Source: Gammaproteobacteria bacterium (GTDB lineage Bacteria > Pseudomonadota > Gammaproteobacteria > Pseudomonadales > Pseudohongiellaceae). Taken from it: 24,606 bases of DNA. The translations under genes and the position numbers were made by a program. The notes under the pieces were generated by a model, which was not told where the DNA came from, ran no database searches, and saw only the letters and a list, made by a program, of their open reading frames with translations. This document shows positions 14,230 through 22,107 of the stretch, one piece after another (the first letter of the stretch is position 1; the number at the start of each line of letters is the position of its first letter). The stretch lies in contig PWQG01000058.1 of the NCBI GenBank assembly GCA_003556835.1, positions 1 through 24,606 on the forward strand, given 5' to 3'.

Positions 14230-15537
14230 GTGACAAATACGGAATACAACCGGGGGCTGCTCGACTTCATTGCCGACTCCCCCACACCCTTCCATGCGGT
14301 GGCCAGCATGAGCCGTCGACTGGAATCGGGTGGCTACCAGGCGCTGGATGAGTCGCAGGGCTGGGACCTGAAGGCCGGTGGGCGCTACTACGTCACCCGC
14401 AATGAGTCCTCCCTGATCGCTTTCCGGGTCGGTGCGGGTAATCCCGCCGAAACCGGCATTGCCATGGCCGGCGCCCATACCGACAGTCCCTGCCTGAAGG
14501 TCAAGCCGCAACCGGTCACGCGGCGGCAGGGCCTGGTGCAACTGGGAGTGGAAGTCTATGGCGGCGCACTGCTGGCGCCCTGGTTCGACCGGGATCTGTC
14601 GCTCGCCGGAAGGGTCGATTATCGGCGTGCAAATGGCGAGCTGGCATCAGCACTGATCGATTTCCGGCGACCGATTGCCGTGATTCCGAGCCTGGCCATC
14701 CATCTGGACCGTGAGGCCAACCAGAACCGCAGTATCAATGCCCAGAATGAACTGCCGCCGGTGCTCTGCCTGCAGGGTGAGTCGGGAGAATTCGATTTTG
14801 CCGCCTTCCTGCTCGATGCGGTGAAGGAGCAGGGCGGGGATGACAGTGCGGAGCGTGTGCTGGGCCATGAGCTGTTGTTTTATGACAGTCAGGCGCCGGC
14901 CATGACCGGTTTACGGGAGGAATTCATCAGCGCGGCGCGGCTCGATAATCTCTTGAGCTGCCATGTGTGTACTGAATCCCTGTTGCAGGCGGATGGAGAT
15001 GCCTATGCCCTGATGGTCTGCAATGACCATGAGGAAGTGGGTAGTGCATCGGCCAGCGGTGCCCAGGGTCCGTTCCTGGAGTCGGTGTTGCAGCGGATTG
15101 TTGATGCCCGCGCCGGCAGTGGGCGCGAAGCCTACGAGCGTATGATCCGCAACTCCCTGTTCCTGTCCATCGACAATGCCCATGCCATCCATCCGAATTT
15201 CGTCGATCGCCATGATGCCAATCATGGACCGAAGTTGAATGCCGGGCCGGTGATCAAGATCAATGCCAATCAGCGTTATGCCAGCAACAGTCGCACGGAG
15301 GCGCGTTTCCGGGCGCTGTGCGAAGCGGTCGATGTGCCGGTGCAGGCCTTTGTGGTCCGCAGTGACATGGCCTGTGGCAGCACCATCGGACCGATCACCG
15401 CTTCGGGTATCGGGGTGGATACCATCGATATCGGTGTGCCGACCTTTGCCATGCACTCCATCCGGGAGTTGGCCGGGAGCGAGGACGCTGCGCACCTGGA
15501 TCGGGCCCTGACCCGCTTCTATTCAGGGAATCCCTGA
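14230..15537 (+). CDS. apeB: M18-family aspartyl aminopeptidase
   Basis: Zinc aminopeptidase that removes N-terminal acidic residues from peptides, cytoplasmic (no signal peptide). The protein is 435 residues from a GTG start at 14230. The dizinc site is recognisable: His83 in GAHTDSPCLK, Asp239 in AARLDNLLSC, Glu268/Glu269 in NDHEEVGSAS, the aspartate in SIDNAHAIHPN, and the histidine in AMHSIREL near the C-terminus. The length agrees with bacterial ApeB, about 430. It starts two bases after the FKBP gene, and its stop codon directly abuts the stop of mnmC on the other strand. Confidence 0.94.
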   Translation: MTNTEYNRGLLDFIADSPTPFHAVASMSRRLESGGYQALDESQGWDLKAGGRYYVTRNESSLIAFRVGAGNPAETGIAMAGAHTDSPCLKVKPQPVTRRQGLVQLGVEVYGGALLAPWFDRDLSLAGRVDYRRANGELASALIDFRRPIAVIPSLAIHLDREANQNRSINAQNELPPVLCLQGESGEFDFAAFLLDAVKEQGGDDSAERVLGHELLFYDSQAPAMTGLREEFISAARLDNLLSCHVCTESLLQADGDAYALMVCNDHEEVGSASASGAQGPFLESVLQRIVDARAGSGREAYERMIRNSLFLSIDNAHAIHPNFVDRHDANHGPKLNAGPVIKINANQRYASNSRTEARFRALCEAVDVPVQAFVVRSDMACGSTIGPITASGIGVDTIDIGVPTFAMHSIRELAGSEDAAHLDRALTRFYSGNP

Positions 15538-17550
15538 TCACATCGGATCACCACCGGTTTTCCGGGCTTTTCGCATCCTGCGGGCGATGAAGCGCCAGGG
15601 GTGCACCAGGCCGGTGATCTGTTCCGTCAATGGCGAGGCCTCGCCGCTGATCAGTGCCGCAATATGTTCCCCGAGCAGCGGGCAGCTGGCCATGCCATGG
15701 GAGCCATGTCCCACCGTCATGTACAGGCCGGGCAACAGTTCCGGTCGCAGGGGCACACTGTTACGCCCCAGATGCTGGGCGCCACCATAGACGCTGCGCC
15801 AGGCGTCCGGGTCGGGCACCGGCCCTGCCAGTGGTACGAAGTCGCCGGAGCGGCCTCGCAGTGCGGCGCGGCCTGGGGTCGCTTCCGGCGCCCTGGCGGC
15901 CAGTTCCCGGATATCGGGCAGCACACCGGCAATCACCTGTTCGTGTTCCGCGGCTGACAGGGCCGTATCCATGCGGTCTTTGACATAGCTGGCGCCCAGA
16001 CAATGCTGTTGCTCTCCATTGACCGGCGCCAGGTAACTGCGGCCGCATATCACCGTCTGTTGTTTCCGGCTGGACTCGTCGGCGGGCAGGAAGCTGATCT
16101 GCCCGCGCAGCGGTAATACCGGGTAGTCGGCTGTGACAGGGAATTGGCGGGCTGTGTGACTGTTGGCAATCACCACCTGATCACTGCGTTGCAGCAACTC
16201 ACCCTGCGCATCCAGCAAGTCCCAGGAGCCATCCCTCCGTTCCATTGCGCTGACCGGACATGACGTGCGCAGTTCGATACCCGGGTGGGACAACAGGCCC
16301 TGACAAAGGCGCACCGGATTTAGCCAGCCACCGTCTGCCAGGAACAGCCCTCCTTCTTCGAGGGTAAGACCACAGAGCCGGCTGCCTTCCGCGGCAGAGA
16401 CAAATCGCAGTACCTGCTGCGGGTAATGTGCGTGGCTGTCCGGCGTGGTGGCTTTGCGGGTATTCTGATAGGCGCTCTGCAGGGTCAGCACTCCACAACG
16501 ATGCCATTCGATGTCCATGCCTGCCGTGGTCTGCAGATGATCGTAGAAGCGGGCCGCGTACAGGAAGGACAGCAGGTTGAATTGCCACAGGGCGTCCGGG
16601 ATGCGGTTCAGGCGGCATTGCAGAATGGCCTGGGGATTGCCGGAGGCGCCTGTGGCCGGTCGGTCCTCCTGCTCCAGCACGGTCACCCGGTAACCACGCC
16701 GCGCCAGGCTCCAGGCCACCGTGCTGCCCGCCAGGCCTGCGCCAATGACTGTGGCGGTGGGGCTCTTCGGTGACCGGGTCCGACGCGCTTCTACAGCACT
16801 TTCGGCTTGGGATTCGGCGAACAGCATATGCCGCTTGTGGCCGAATCCCTTGCGTCTTTCCACCATAAAGTCCAGCTCTTCCAGCTTGCGCACCACTCTT
16901 CCGGTCACGCTGTAACTGCTCAGTGTGGTGCCCTTGTGGCTCAGCCCGGCAAGTGTCTCAAGCATGCTGTCCGACCACAGGGCGGGATTCCGTGCCGGGG
17001 TGAAGCCGTCCAGGAACCAGGCGTCAATGCGGGATTGCCGATTGCTCTGGGCGCGCAGCAGGGTTTCGGCGTCACCGTAGTACAGGTCCAGGGTCACCGG
17101 CTGTGCGTCACCCGGCAACTGCAGCAGGAGCCGATGGTAGCCGGGAACGTGCTCCGGGTAGGCGTCCAGCAGGGCGTCACGATAGCGTTCCAGCTCCGGC
17201 CAGGCGGCCAGGGCGCGCTGCAGGGCATCAAGGGACAGGGGATGTTTTTCGCAGCTGATGAAATGCAGGCGTAGGTGCCGGCAGGCCGTCTGTTGCCACA
17301 GGCGCCAGCAGCTGAGAAAGTTCAGGCCGGTTCCAAAGCCCAGTTCAGCAATGGTGAACCGGGCGCCGGGTCGGTCCCGCTCCCGCCAGCGCGATTCCAG
17401 GGCATTGGCCTCCAGAAATACGTGCCGGGTCTCTTCCATTCCGCCTTCCCGGGAAAAATAGACGTCGCCGTATTCGCGGGACCAGGGCGCACCGGAATCC
17501 TGCCACTCGATGTCGGCATTGTGCAATGTGTTGTCCGGTCTGTCTTCCAT
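15538..17550 (-). CDS. mnmC: MnmC, bifunctional tRNA mnm5s2U34 enzyme
   Basis: Completes 5-methylaminomethyl-2-thiouridine at tRNA wobble position 34, in tRNAs such as tRNA-Lys(UUU). The protein is 670 residues, the usual size of the fused form. Residues 1-245 are the SAM-dependent methyltransferase: VYFS (30-33), ELGFGTGLNF (69-78) and DGFTPARNP (181-189). Residues 265-670 are the FAD-dependent oxidase that removes the carboxymethyl group, opening with the dinucleotide motif VIGAGLAGS (268-276) and ending with GSHGM and a Pro/Trp-rich tail. It is the last gene of a minus-strand run, 15 bases after the porin gene. TusA in this window supplies sulfur for the same modified base. Confidence 0.96.
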   Translation of the reverse strand: MEDRPDNTLHNADIEWQDSGAPWSREYGDVYFSREGGMEETRHVFLEANALESRWRERDRPGARFTIAELGFGTGLNFLSCWRLWQQTACRHLRLHFISCEKHPLSLDALQRALAAWPELERYRDALLDAYPEHVPGYHRLLLQLPGDAQPVTLDLYYGDAETLLRAQSNRQSRIDAWFLDGFTPARNPALWSDSMLETLAGLSHKGTTLSSYSVTGRVVRKLEELDFMVERRKGFGHKRHMLFAESQAESAVEARRTRSPKSPTATVIGAGLAGSTVAWSLARRGYRVTVLEQEDRPATGASGNPQAILQCRLNRIPDALWQFNLLSFLYAARFYDHLQTTAGMDIEWHRCGVLTLQSAYQNTRKATTPDSHAHYPQQVLRFVSAAEGSRLCGLTLEEGGLFLADGGWLNPVRLCQGLLSHPGIELRTSCPVSAMERRDGSWDLLDAQGELLQRSDQVVIANSHTARQFPVTADYPVLPLRGQISFLPADESSRKQQTVICGRSYLAPVNGEQQHCLGASYVKDRMDTALSAAEHEQVIAGVLPDIRELAARAPEATPGRAALRGRSGDFVPLAGPVPDPDAWRSVYGGAQHLGRNSVPLRPELLPGLYMTVGHGSHGMASCPLLGEHIAALISGEASPLTEQITGLVHPWRFIARRMRKARKTGGDPM

Positions 17551-17565
17551 GGGATCTGTTCCGGG

Positions 17566-18747
17566 TCAGAAATTGATGCGGGTGCTCAGCTGAAAGCGGT
17601 TCAAGGAACCACGACGTCCGTCATGGGCCCGCCGTTCGCCATGCAGGTATTCAAGCCCAACGGAAGCCAGGCGGGTTGGCGCCCAGATCAGGTTGAGCTG
17701 CAGGGAGCGCGCCTGTCGGGTGAGTTCGTCGCCTGCATGCTCGGGCAGCCGGGCACCTGTCTGGCTCAGGGTCAGGCTTGAACGCCACTGCGGAGTCCAG
17801 TAGTGCTGGTAGGAGAGCATGGCGCTGTAGTTGCTGCTCAGTTCCAGCTGGTCCTGCCCGGAGAGAAAGGCGTCGGTATAGGTACCCAGGGTGGAATAGC
17901 GGCCCAATGCATTGCCTGCGCTGATCATATACCGCAGATTGCTCAATACGCCGGCACTCATGCGTCCCGAGAGGCTTATGGCGGCGCCTGTGTCCTGCTG
18001 CCGCTGGCCCGTGAGCGGGTCTTCATGCCGGATTTCGCGCAGCATGGCGGCCAGTGACAGGCTGCCCCAGGGTTGGCGCGTATGCAGGCGGCTGACCAGA
18101 TCGGGACGGCGGTTGCTGCCATGGGCACTGTAGCCATTCTGCTGGGGTCGGCTGATACGGTTCAGCGGTTGCTCCAGTGCCACCAGCCAATCGGTATTGT
18201 CTGCCAACGCCTGGCGCCAGCGCAGCATGCGGTGACGGGTCACAATGGTCCCGACGGCGATGCCGCTGTCCGATTCGGCAATGGATGCGGTATCGATGAA
18301 GCTTGTGTAGGTCTGTCCGATCAGTACTTCGCCGCCAAATACATCATCGGCCAGCAGATAGGCGTGGCGCAGCCGCAGTTTATGGGTGTCGGCGGCGTCA
18401 TGCAGGTCGGCCTCGTATAACAGTTCCACATTGCCCAGCAGATTGCCCGGGGTCACCGAGCGAATCCAGAATCGGGTGTCCTTGGCATGCAGCGTGCTGC
18501 GATCACGATCGCCCTCAGCCCATGAGTCCAAGGGGATATGGGGTATATGCAGTTGCTGATCACCCCGACGGCTCTGGTGCGCGCTTGTGATGTCGCCGCG
18601 TAGCAGGTGCAGTTTGATAAAGCCGCCGGCTGAAAACTCTGTTTCGTTCAGCGCCAGCGGTCGGTCTGCAGCCAGGGCCGACGCGGTGCAAAGGCATAGG
18701 AGTGTGGCGGACAGCAACGGGTGCAAGCTTCGGGTTGCAGGCCACAT
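17566..18747 (-). CDS. DcaP-like outer-membrane porin
   Basis: Predicted outer-membrane beta-barrel of 393 residues. Its signal peptide is about 26 residues, ending ALA/AD. After the signal there is alternating polar/hydrophobic sequence with many short amphipathic strands, and the chain ends in STRINF, with the C-terminal phenylalanine typical of barrels handled by the Bam machine. The opening (EFSAGGFIKLHLLRGD) and the GQTYTSFIDT segment resemble DcaP-type trimeric porins, which take up dicarboxylic or other negatively charged small molecules. No binding specificity can be read from the sequence. Its start overlaps the stop of the cytochrome gene by one base (TGATG), so it is coupled to it. 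Confidence 0.78.
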   Translation of the reverse strand: MWPATRSLHPLLSATLLCLCTASALAADRPLALNETEFSAGGFIKLHLLRGDITSAHQSRRGDQQLHIPHIPLDSWAEGDRDRSTLHAKDTRFWIRSVTPGNLLGNVELLYEADLHDAADTHKLRLRHAYLLADDVFGGEVLIGQTYTSFIDTASIAESDSGIAVGTIVTRHRMLRWRQALADNTDWLVALEQPLNRISRPQQNGYSAHGSNRRPDLVSRLHTRQPWGSLSLAAMLREIRHEDPLTGQRQQDTGAAISLSGRMSAGVLSNLRYMISAGNALGRYSTLGTYTDAFLSGQDQLELSSNYSAMLSYQHYWTPQWRSSLTLSQTGARLPEHAGDELTRQARSLQLNLIWAPTRLASVGLEYLHGERRAHDGRRGSLNRFQLSTRINF

Positions 18748-19217
18748 CAGTGCGCCCGGTACAGGTCGTGGCAGCTGTCGCAGCTCTGCTGGATACGGCT
18801 CATGATTCCGCCAAAGTCGTCACCATTCCCATCGCGAGCGCTTTCATAGAGGTCCGTCGCACCCTGTTGCATGTCACCAGTGAGGCGGCGGAAGTGATTG
18901 CGCTGTTCCGGTGGCAGGTCCATGGCCACGGGCAGGCGGACCATAATGTCGGCGGCCGTGCGCAGTTCCCAGGCCGCCTCGGCGATTTCTTCAGTGCGTT
19001 GCTGACGCAATCGGGCCAGTTCGGTTTCCGTGCGATGCGGATCAAACACCAGGGCCTCGAGTTGCAGCAGAAGCCCTTCAATGGTCTCAGTCATGACGGC
19101 ATGCAGCGCCTCGTAACTGACGCCGCCTTCCCGGTCCCGTTCGCTCCGGGGCAGGTCGGAGGTGCAGGCAGCGACTGCCAGCAGCATGCAGATTGGCAAC
19201 AACCTGTTACGCCTCAT
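18747..19217 (-). CDS. Class-II-like cytochrome c lipoprotein
   Basis: Predicted periplasmic haem protein of 156 residues. The signal peptide ends in a lipobox AVAAC, with lipidation at Cys18. The body looks all-helical. A single haem-binding motif CDSCH lies at 146-150, only six residues from the C-terminus, as in cytochrome c'/c556 four-helix bundles, where the distal residue comes from the first helix (Met42 is a candidate). Its start overlaps the hydrolase stop by four bases (ATGA), and its stop overlaps the porin start, so all three genes are translationally coupled. Its electron partner is unknown. Gas binding or redox sensing is also possible for this fold. Confidence 0.8.
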   Translation of the reverse strand: MRRNRLLPICMLLAVAACTSDLPRSERDREGGVSYEALHAVMTETIEGLLLQLEALVFDPHRTETELARLRQQRTEEIAEAAWELRTAADIMVRLPVAMDLPPEQRNHFRRLTGDMQQGATDLYESARDGNGDDFGGIMSRIQQSCDSCHDLYRAH

Positions 19218-20848
19218 TCGTAATCCCTCTGCATCAGGTATTCACGCAGTCGTGCCAGGCTGAATTCATTCCAGCCCCAAGGGTCGGTCAGGGCATACCA
19301 GGCGTCAAGATAATGCTCTGCTGCGTATTCATGGCCATATCCGCGTGGTGACGTGCCGGTGCCCATGTCGGCCGCCAGTTGCAGCATGGTGATGATGGGG
19401 AACCAGCGCAGGTCGGTGGAGACATCCGGTCCACGCGGCTCGCGCATCCAGTCCGGCTCTCGATAGAAGGAGTCGGGGGAAAAGAAGGTAATCGGGTCGC
19501 TGGCATATTGCAGGAAGCCGATACGGAAATCCCCCCAATCGCGCTCGCCCGACTCCAGGCCGCCGTTCTGATTGGCAAAGCGCACCACTGAATCGTCGCG
19601 GAAACGGGGCAGCCATTCCGGGGAACCCGGCACCCGGCGGTTGGTGACATTGCGCCAGGTCTCGCTGCGGAATGGCGGGCCACTCCAGAGGGCGCCCTGG
19701 AAGGGGTCATCGATGATGTCGTAGAAATCGAAGGAGCGATCCGAATTCAGGGCCCCAAGACTCAGACCGAATAGATAGAGCCTGGGCCGGTTGTTCGGTG
19801 CCAATTGTGTCCAATGACCGTATACCGCTTCGAAGAGGGCGCGGGCACTGTCCGCACCGTATTCACCCTCGGCCATCAGGGATAGCGGGCTGGGCAGATA
19901 GGAATACTGGGCGGTAACGCTGGCAATATTGCCGCGGTGGAGGTATTCCAGTGTGTCAATGGCGGCCGGGTCAACGAAGCCGGTGCCGGTTGGTGTGATC
20001 AGCACCAGAACGGAACGACGGAAGCCGCCGACACGGATCAGTTCCTCCAGCGCCAGTTCGGCCCGCTGCTCGGGGGTTTCGGCCGCATTGAGACCGACGT
20101 AGACGCGGATGGGGTCGGGTGCCGGAATATCGGAGAATTGCTGGATGTCATCGGCACGGGGTCCTCCCGCCAGGAAGCGTCGACCCTGCCGGCCCATGCT
20201 CTCCCAGGTAAGCAGCGAGGCGTCGCTACCGGATCTCATGGGCTCTTCAGGGCGTTCGAGCTGGGGCTCGATGAGTGCGTCGATCTGCTGGTAGGACAAA
20301 TCCATGCTGCGCAGGGTGAAGGTGTAGAGCACCCCGTCGACCAGGGCCCAGAGCAGGGCGAAAGCAAACATCAAGCCGACCATATGGGAAATGCGTGGTG
20401 GCACAATACGCTGCAGCCTGCGCGAGAACCACAGGAACAGGAAGTGAAACAGTTTACCGATCAACAGTGCTGCCAGGAATACAGCTAAGGCCACCAGGCC
20501 CACGAGCAGGGCGCGCACATCCGCCACTTCGTCCATGCCCATCAGGCCGCGCACATTGTTTTGCCACTGACTGGCCTGCCACAGGAAGCTGACCGAAAGC
20601 ACCAGGCAGAACAGGGCGGCGATCCACTTGACCACTTTCTGGATTCTGCTCCGGGGTTCTGGCAATTGCAGGTATTCCCAGAGGTAGAGGCCGATCACCC
20701 CGACCGCGTAACCGGCGGCCATGGACAGGCCGGACAGGACGCCTTGCGTGAAGTCGCCGCGGGGTAGCAGGCTGGGGGTCAGGGAAAGCGCAAAGAAGAG
20801 TGTGCCGACCAGCAGACCGGTCGTGGAGACAAATTGTCCGACTCGCAT
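19214..20848 (-). CDS. Membrane-anchored alpha/beta-hydrolase of the DUF2319 type
   Basis: The protein is 544 residues from ATG 20848, which has AAGGAA five bases upstream. An upstream frame extension to 20935 crosses the prfB promoter and has no site. The N-terminal third holds about five membrane helices (roughly 5-30, 36-60, 73-92, 111-137 and 152-178). The C-terminal part (about 245-544) is a predicted alpha/beta-hydrolase with a nucleophile elbow GLSLG (Ser363) and conserved-looking segments TPTGTGFVDP and WSGPPFRSETW. This matches, from memory, the Abhydrolase_9 (DUF2319) family, whose substrates are not known. The active site would face one membrane side, and which one is unclear. It is the first gene of the coupled hydrolase-cytochrome-porin run. 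Confidence 0.82.
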   Translation of the reverse strand: MRVGQFVSTTGLLVGTLFFALSLTPSLLPRGDFTQGVLSGLSMAAGYAVGVIGLYLWEYLQLPEPRSRIQKVVKWIAALFCLVLSVSFLWQASQWQNNVRGLMGMDEVADVRALLVGLVALAVFLAALLIGKLFHFLFLWFSRRLQRIVPPRISHMVGLMFAFALLWALVDGVLYTFTLRSMDLSYQQIDALIEPQLERPEEPMRSGSDASLLTWESMGRQGRRFLAGGPRADDIQQFSDIPAPDPIRVYVGLNAAETPEQRAELALEELIRVGGFRRSVLVLITPTGTGFVDPAAIDTLEYLHRGNIASVTAQYSYLPSPLSLMAEGEYGADSARALFEAVYGHWTQLAPNNRPRLYLFGLSLGALNSDRSFDFYDIIDDPFQGALWSGPPFRSETWRNVTNRRVPGSPEWLPRFRDDSVVRFANQNGGLESGERDWGDFRIGFLQYASDPITFFSPDSFYREPDWMREPRGPDVSTDLRWFPIITMLQLAADMGTGTSPRGYGHEYAAEHYLDAWYALTDPWGWNEFSLARLREYLMQRDYE

Positions 20849-20882
20849 TGAGTTTCCTTCGATTCCGGGCGCGAATGTGGCA

Positions 20883-20911
20883 ATGAAAAATTCGCCTCGA
20901 TAGGGTAGAAT
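20883..20911 (+). promoter_or_regulatory. Probable prfB promoter
   Basis: ATGAAA (20883-20888, four of six) and TAGAAT (20906-20911, five of six) are 17 bases apart, 54 bases before the prfB ATG. They lie in the 116-base divergent gap shared with the hydrolase gene. Confidence 0.45.
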
Positions 20912-20964
20912 GCGGCCCTTCGTGATACAACCCACACCGATTTCAAGACGACCAGGATAGCATA

Positions 20965-22060
20965 ATGGAAATCAATCCCTTGCTGCAAAAGATCAAGGAC
21001 TTCTCCGAGCGCACGGATACCCTCAGGGGGTATCTTTGACTACGATCACAAAGCGGATCGTTTCACAGAAGTAGAACTGGAACTGGCTGAGCCCGATGTC
21101 TGGAATGATCCGGACCGGGCACAGGAACTGGGTCGGGAGCGTTCGCAGCTGGAAGTGGTGGTGAAGACCATCGACTCGCTGTACAGCGGACTGGCCGATG
21201 CCGGAGATATCATCGAACTGGCCAAGGAGGAAGACGACGAGAGCCTGCTTGCCGATGTGACGGGTGATCTTGACCGGATGGAAAAGCAACTCGAGCAGCT
21301 CGAGTTCCGGCGCATGTTCTCCGGCCAGATGGATCAGAACAACGCCTTTCTTGATATTCAGGCCGGTTCCGGCGGCACTGAGGCACAGGACTGGGCCGAG
21401 ATGCTGCTGCGCATGTACAGCCGCTGGGGTGAAGAAAAAGGTTTCGAGGTCGAGCTCGTGGAAGTCTCGGCCGGTGATATTGCCGGTATCAAGAGTGCTA
21501 CGGTGTTCTTCAAGGGAGAATACGCCTTCGGCTGGTTGCGCACGGAAACCGGGGTGCACCGACTGGTGCGCAAGTCGCCCTACGACTCGGGCAACCGGCG
21601 CCACACCTCATTCGCTTCGGTGTTTGTCTCGCCGGAGGTTGATGATGATATCGATATCGAACTTGATATGTCGCAAGTCCGGGTGGATACCTACCGATCA
21701 AGCGGTGCCGGTGGTCAGCACGTCAACACCACCGACTCGGCCATCCGCTTGACCCACGAACCTTCGGGCATTGTTGTGCAGTGCCAGAATCAGCGCTCGC
21801 AGCACAAGAACAAGGACCAGGCCATCGCCCAGCTCAAGGCCAAATTGTATGAGCTGGAGCAGCGCAAGCGCCGCGAGGAAGCCGAAGCCGTGGAAGCCGA
21901 GAAATCCGATATCGGTTGGGGCAGCCAGATTCGCTCCTATGTGCTGGATCAGTCGCGGATCAAGGATTTGCGTACCGGCATCGAGAACACCAACACCGGG
22001 GCCGTACTTGATGGTGATCTGGACAAGTTCATCGAGGCGAGTCTGAAGCAGGGCCTTTGA
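20965..22060 (+). CDS. prfB: RF2, peptide chain release factor 2, made by programmed +1 frameshift
   Basis: Recognises UAA and UGA stop codons and triggers peptide release. The zero frame starts at ATG 20965 (AGGA seven bases upstream) and reads 24 codons to a TGA at 21037-21039. The product needs a +1 shift, giving bases 20965-21036 joined to 21038-22060, 364 residues (E. coli RF2 365). GGQ, which catalyses hydrolysis, is at 249-251 in RSSGAGGQHVN, and Ser245 occupies the position that is Thr246 in E. coli K-12. The stop-reading tripeptide at 204-206 is Ser-Pro-Tyr (RKSPYDSGN), whereas the family standard is Ser-Pro-Phe. lysS follows at 47 bases, as in E. coli. Confidence 0.97.
21025..21040 (+). 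promoter_or_regulatory. Programmed +1 frameshift site of prfB
   Basis: A Shine-Dalgarno-like AGGGGG (21025-21030) lies three bases before the slip codon CTT (21034-21036), which is followed by in-frame TGA and C. The peptidyl-tRNA on CTT can slip to TTT, after which GAC (21038-21040) is read. Poor TGA termination when RF2 is scarce favours the shift, giving the known autoregulation. All elements of the E. coli site are present. Confidence 0.96.
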
Positions 22061-22107
22061 GGCCGTTATCAGGGACCACAGCAGCAAGAACAGGTGATCA
22101 GAACAGC

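Noticed and set aside
20849..20935. N-terminal extension of the hydrolase to 20935
   Set aside because: It would cross the prfB promoter, lacks a ribosome binding site and precedes the natural membrane-protein start at 20848, which has AAGGAA upstream.
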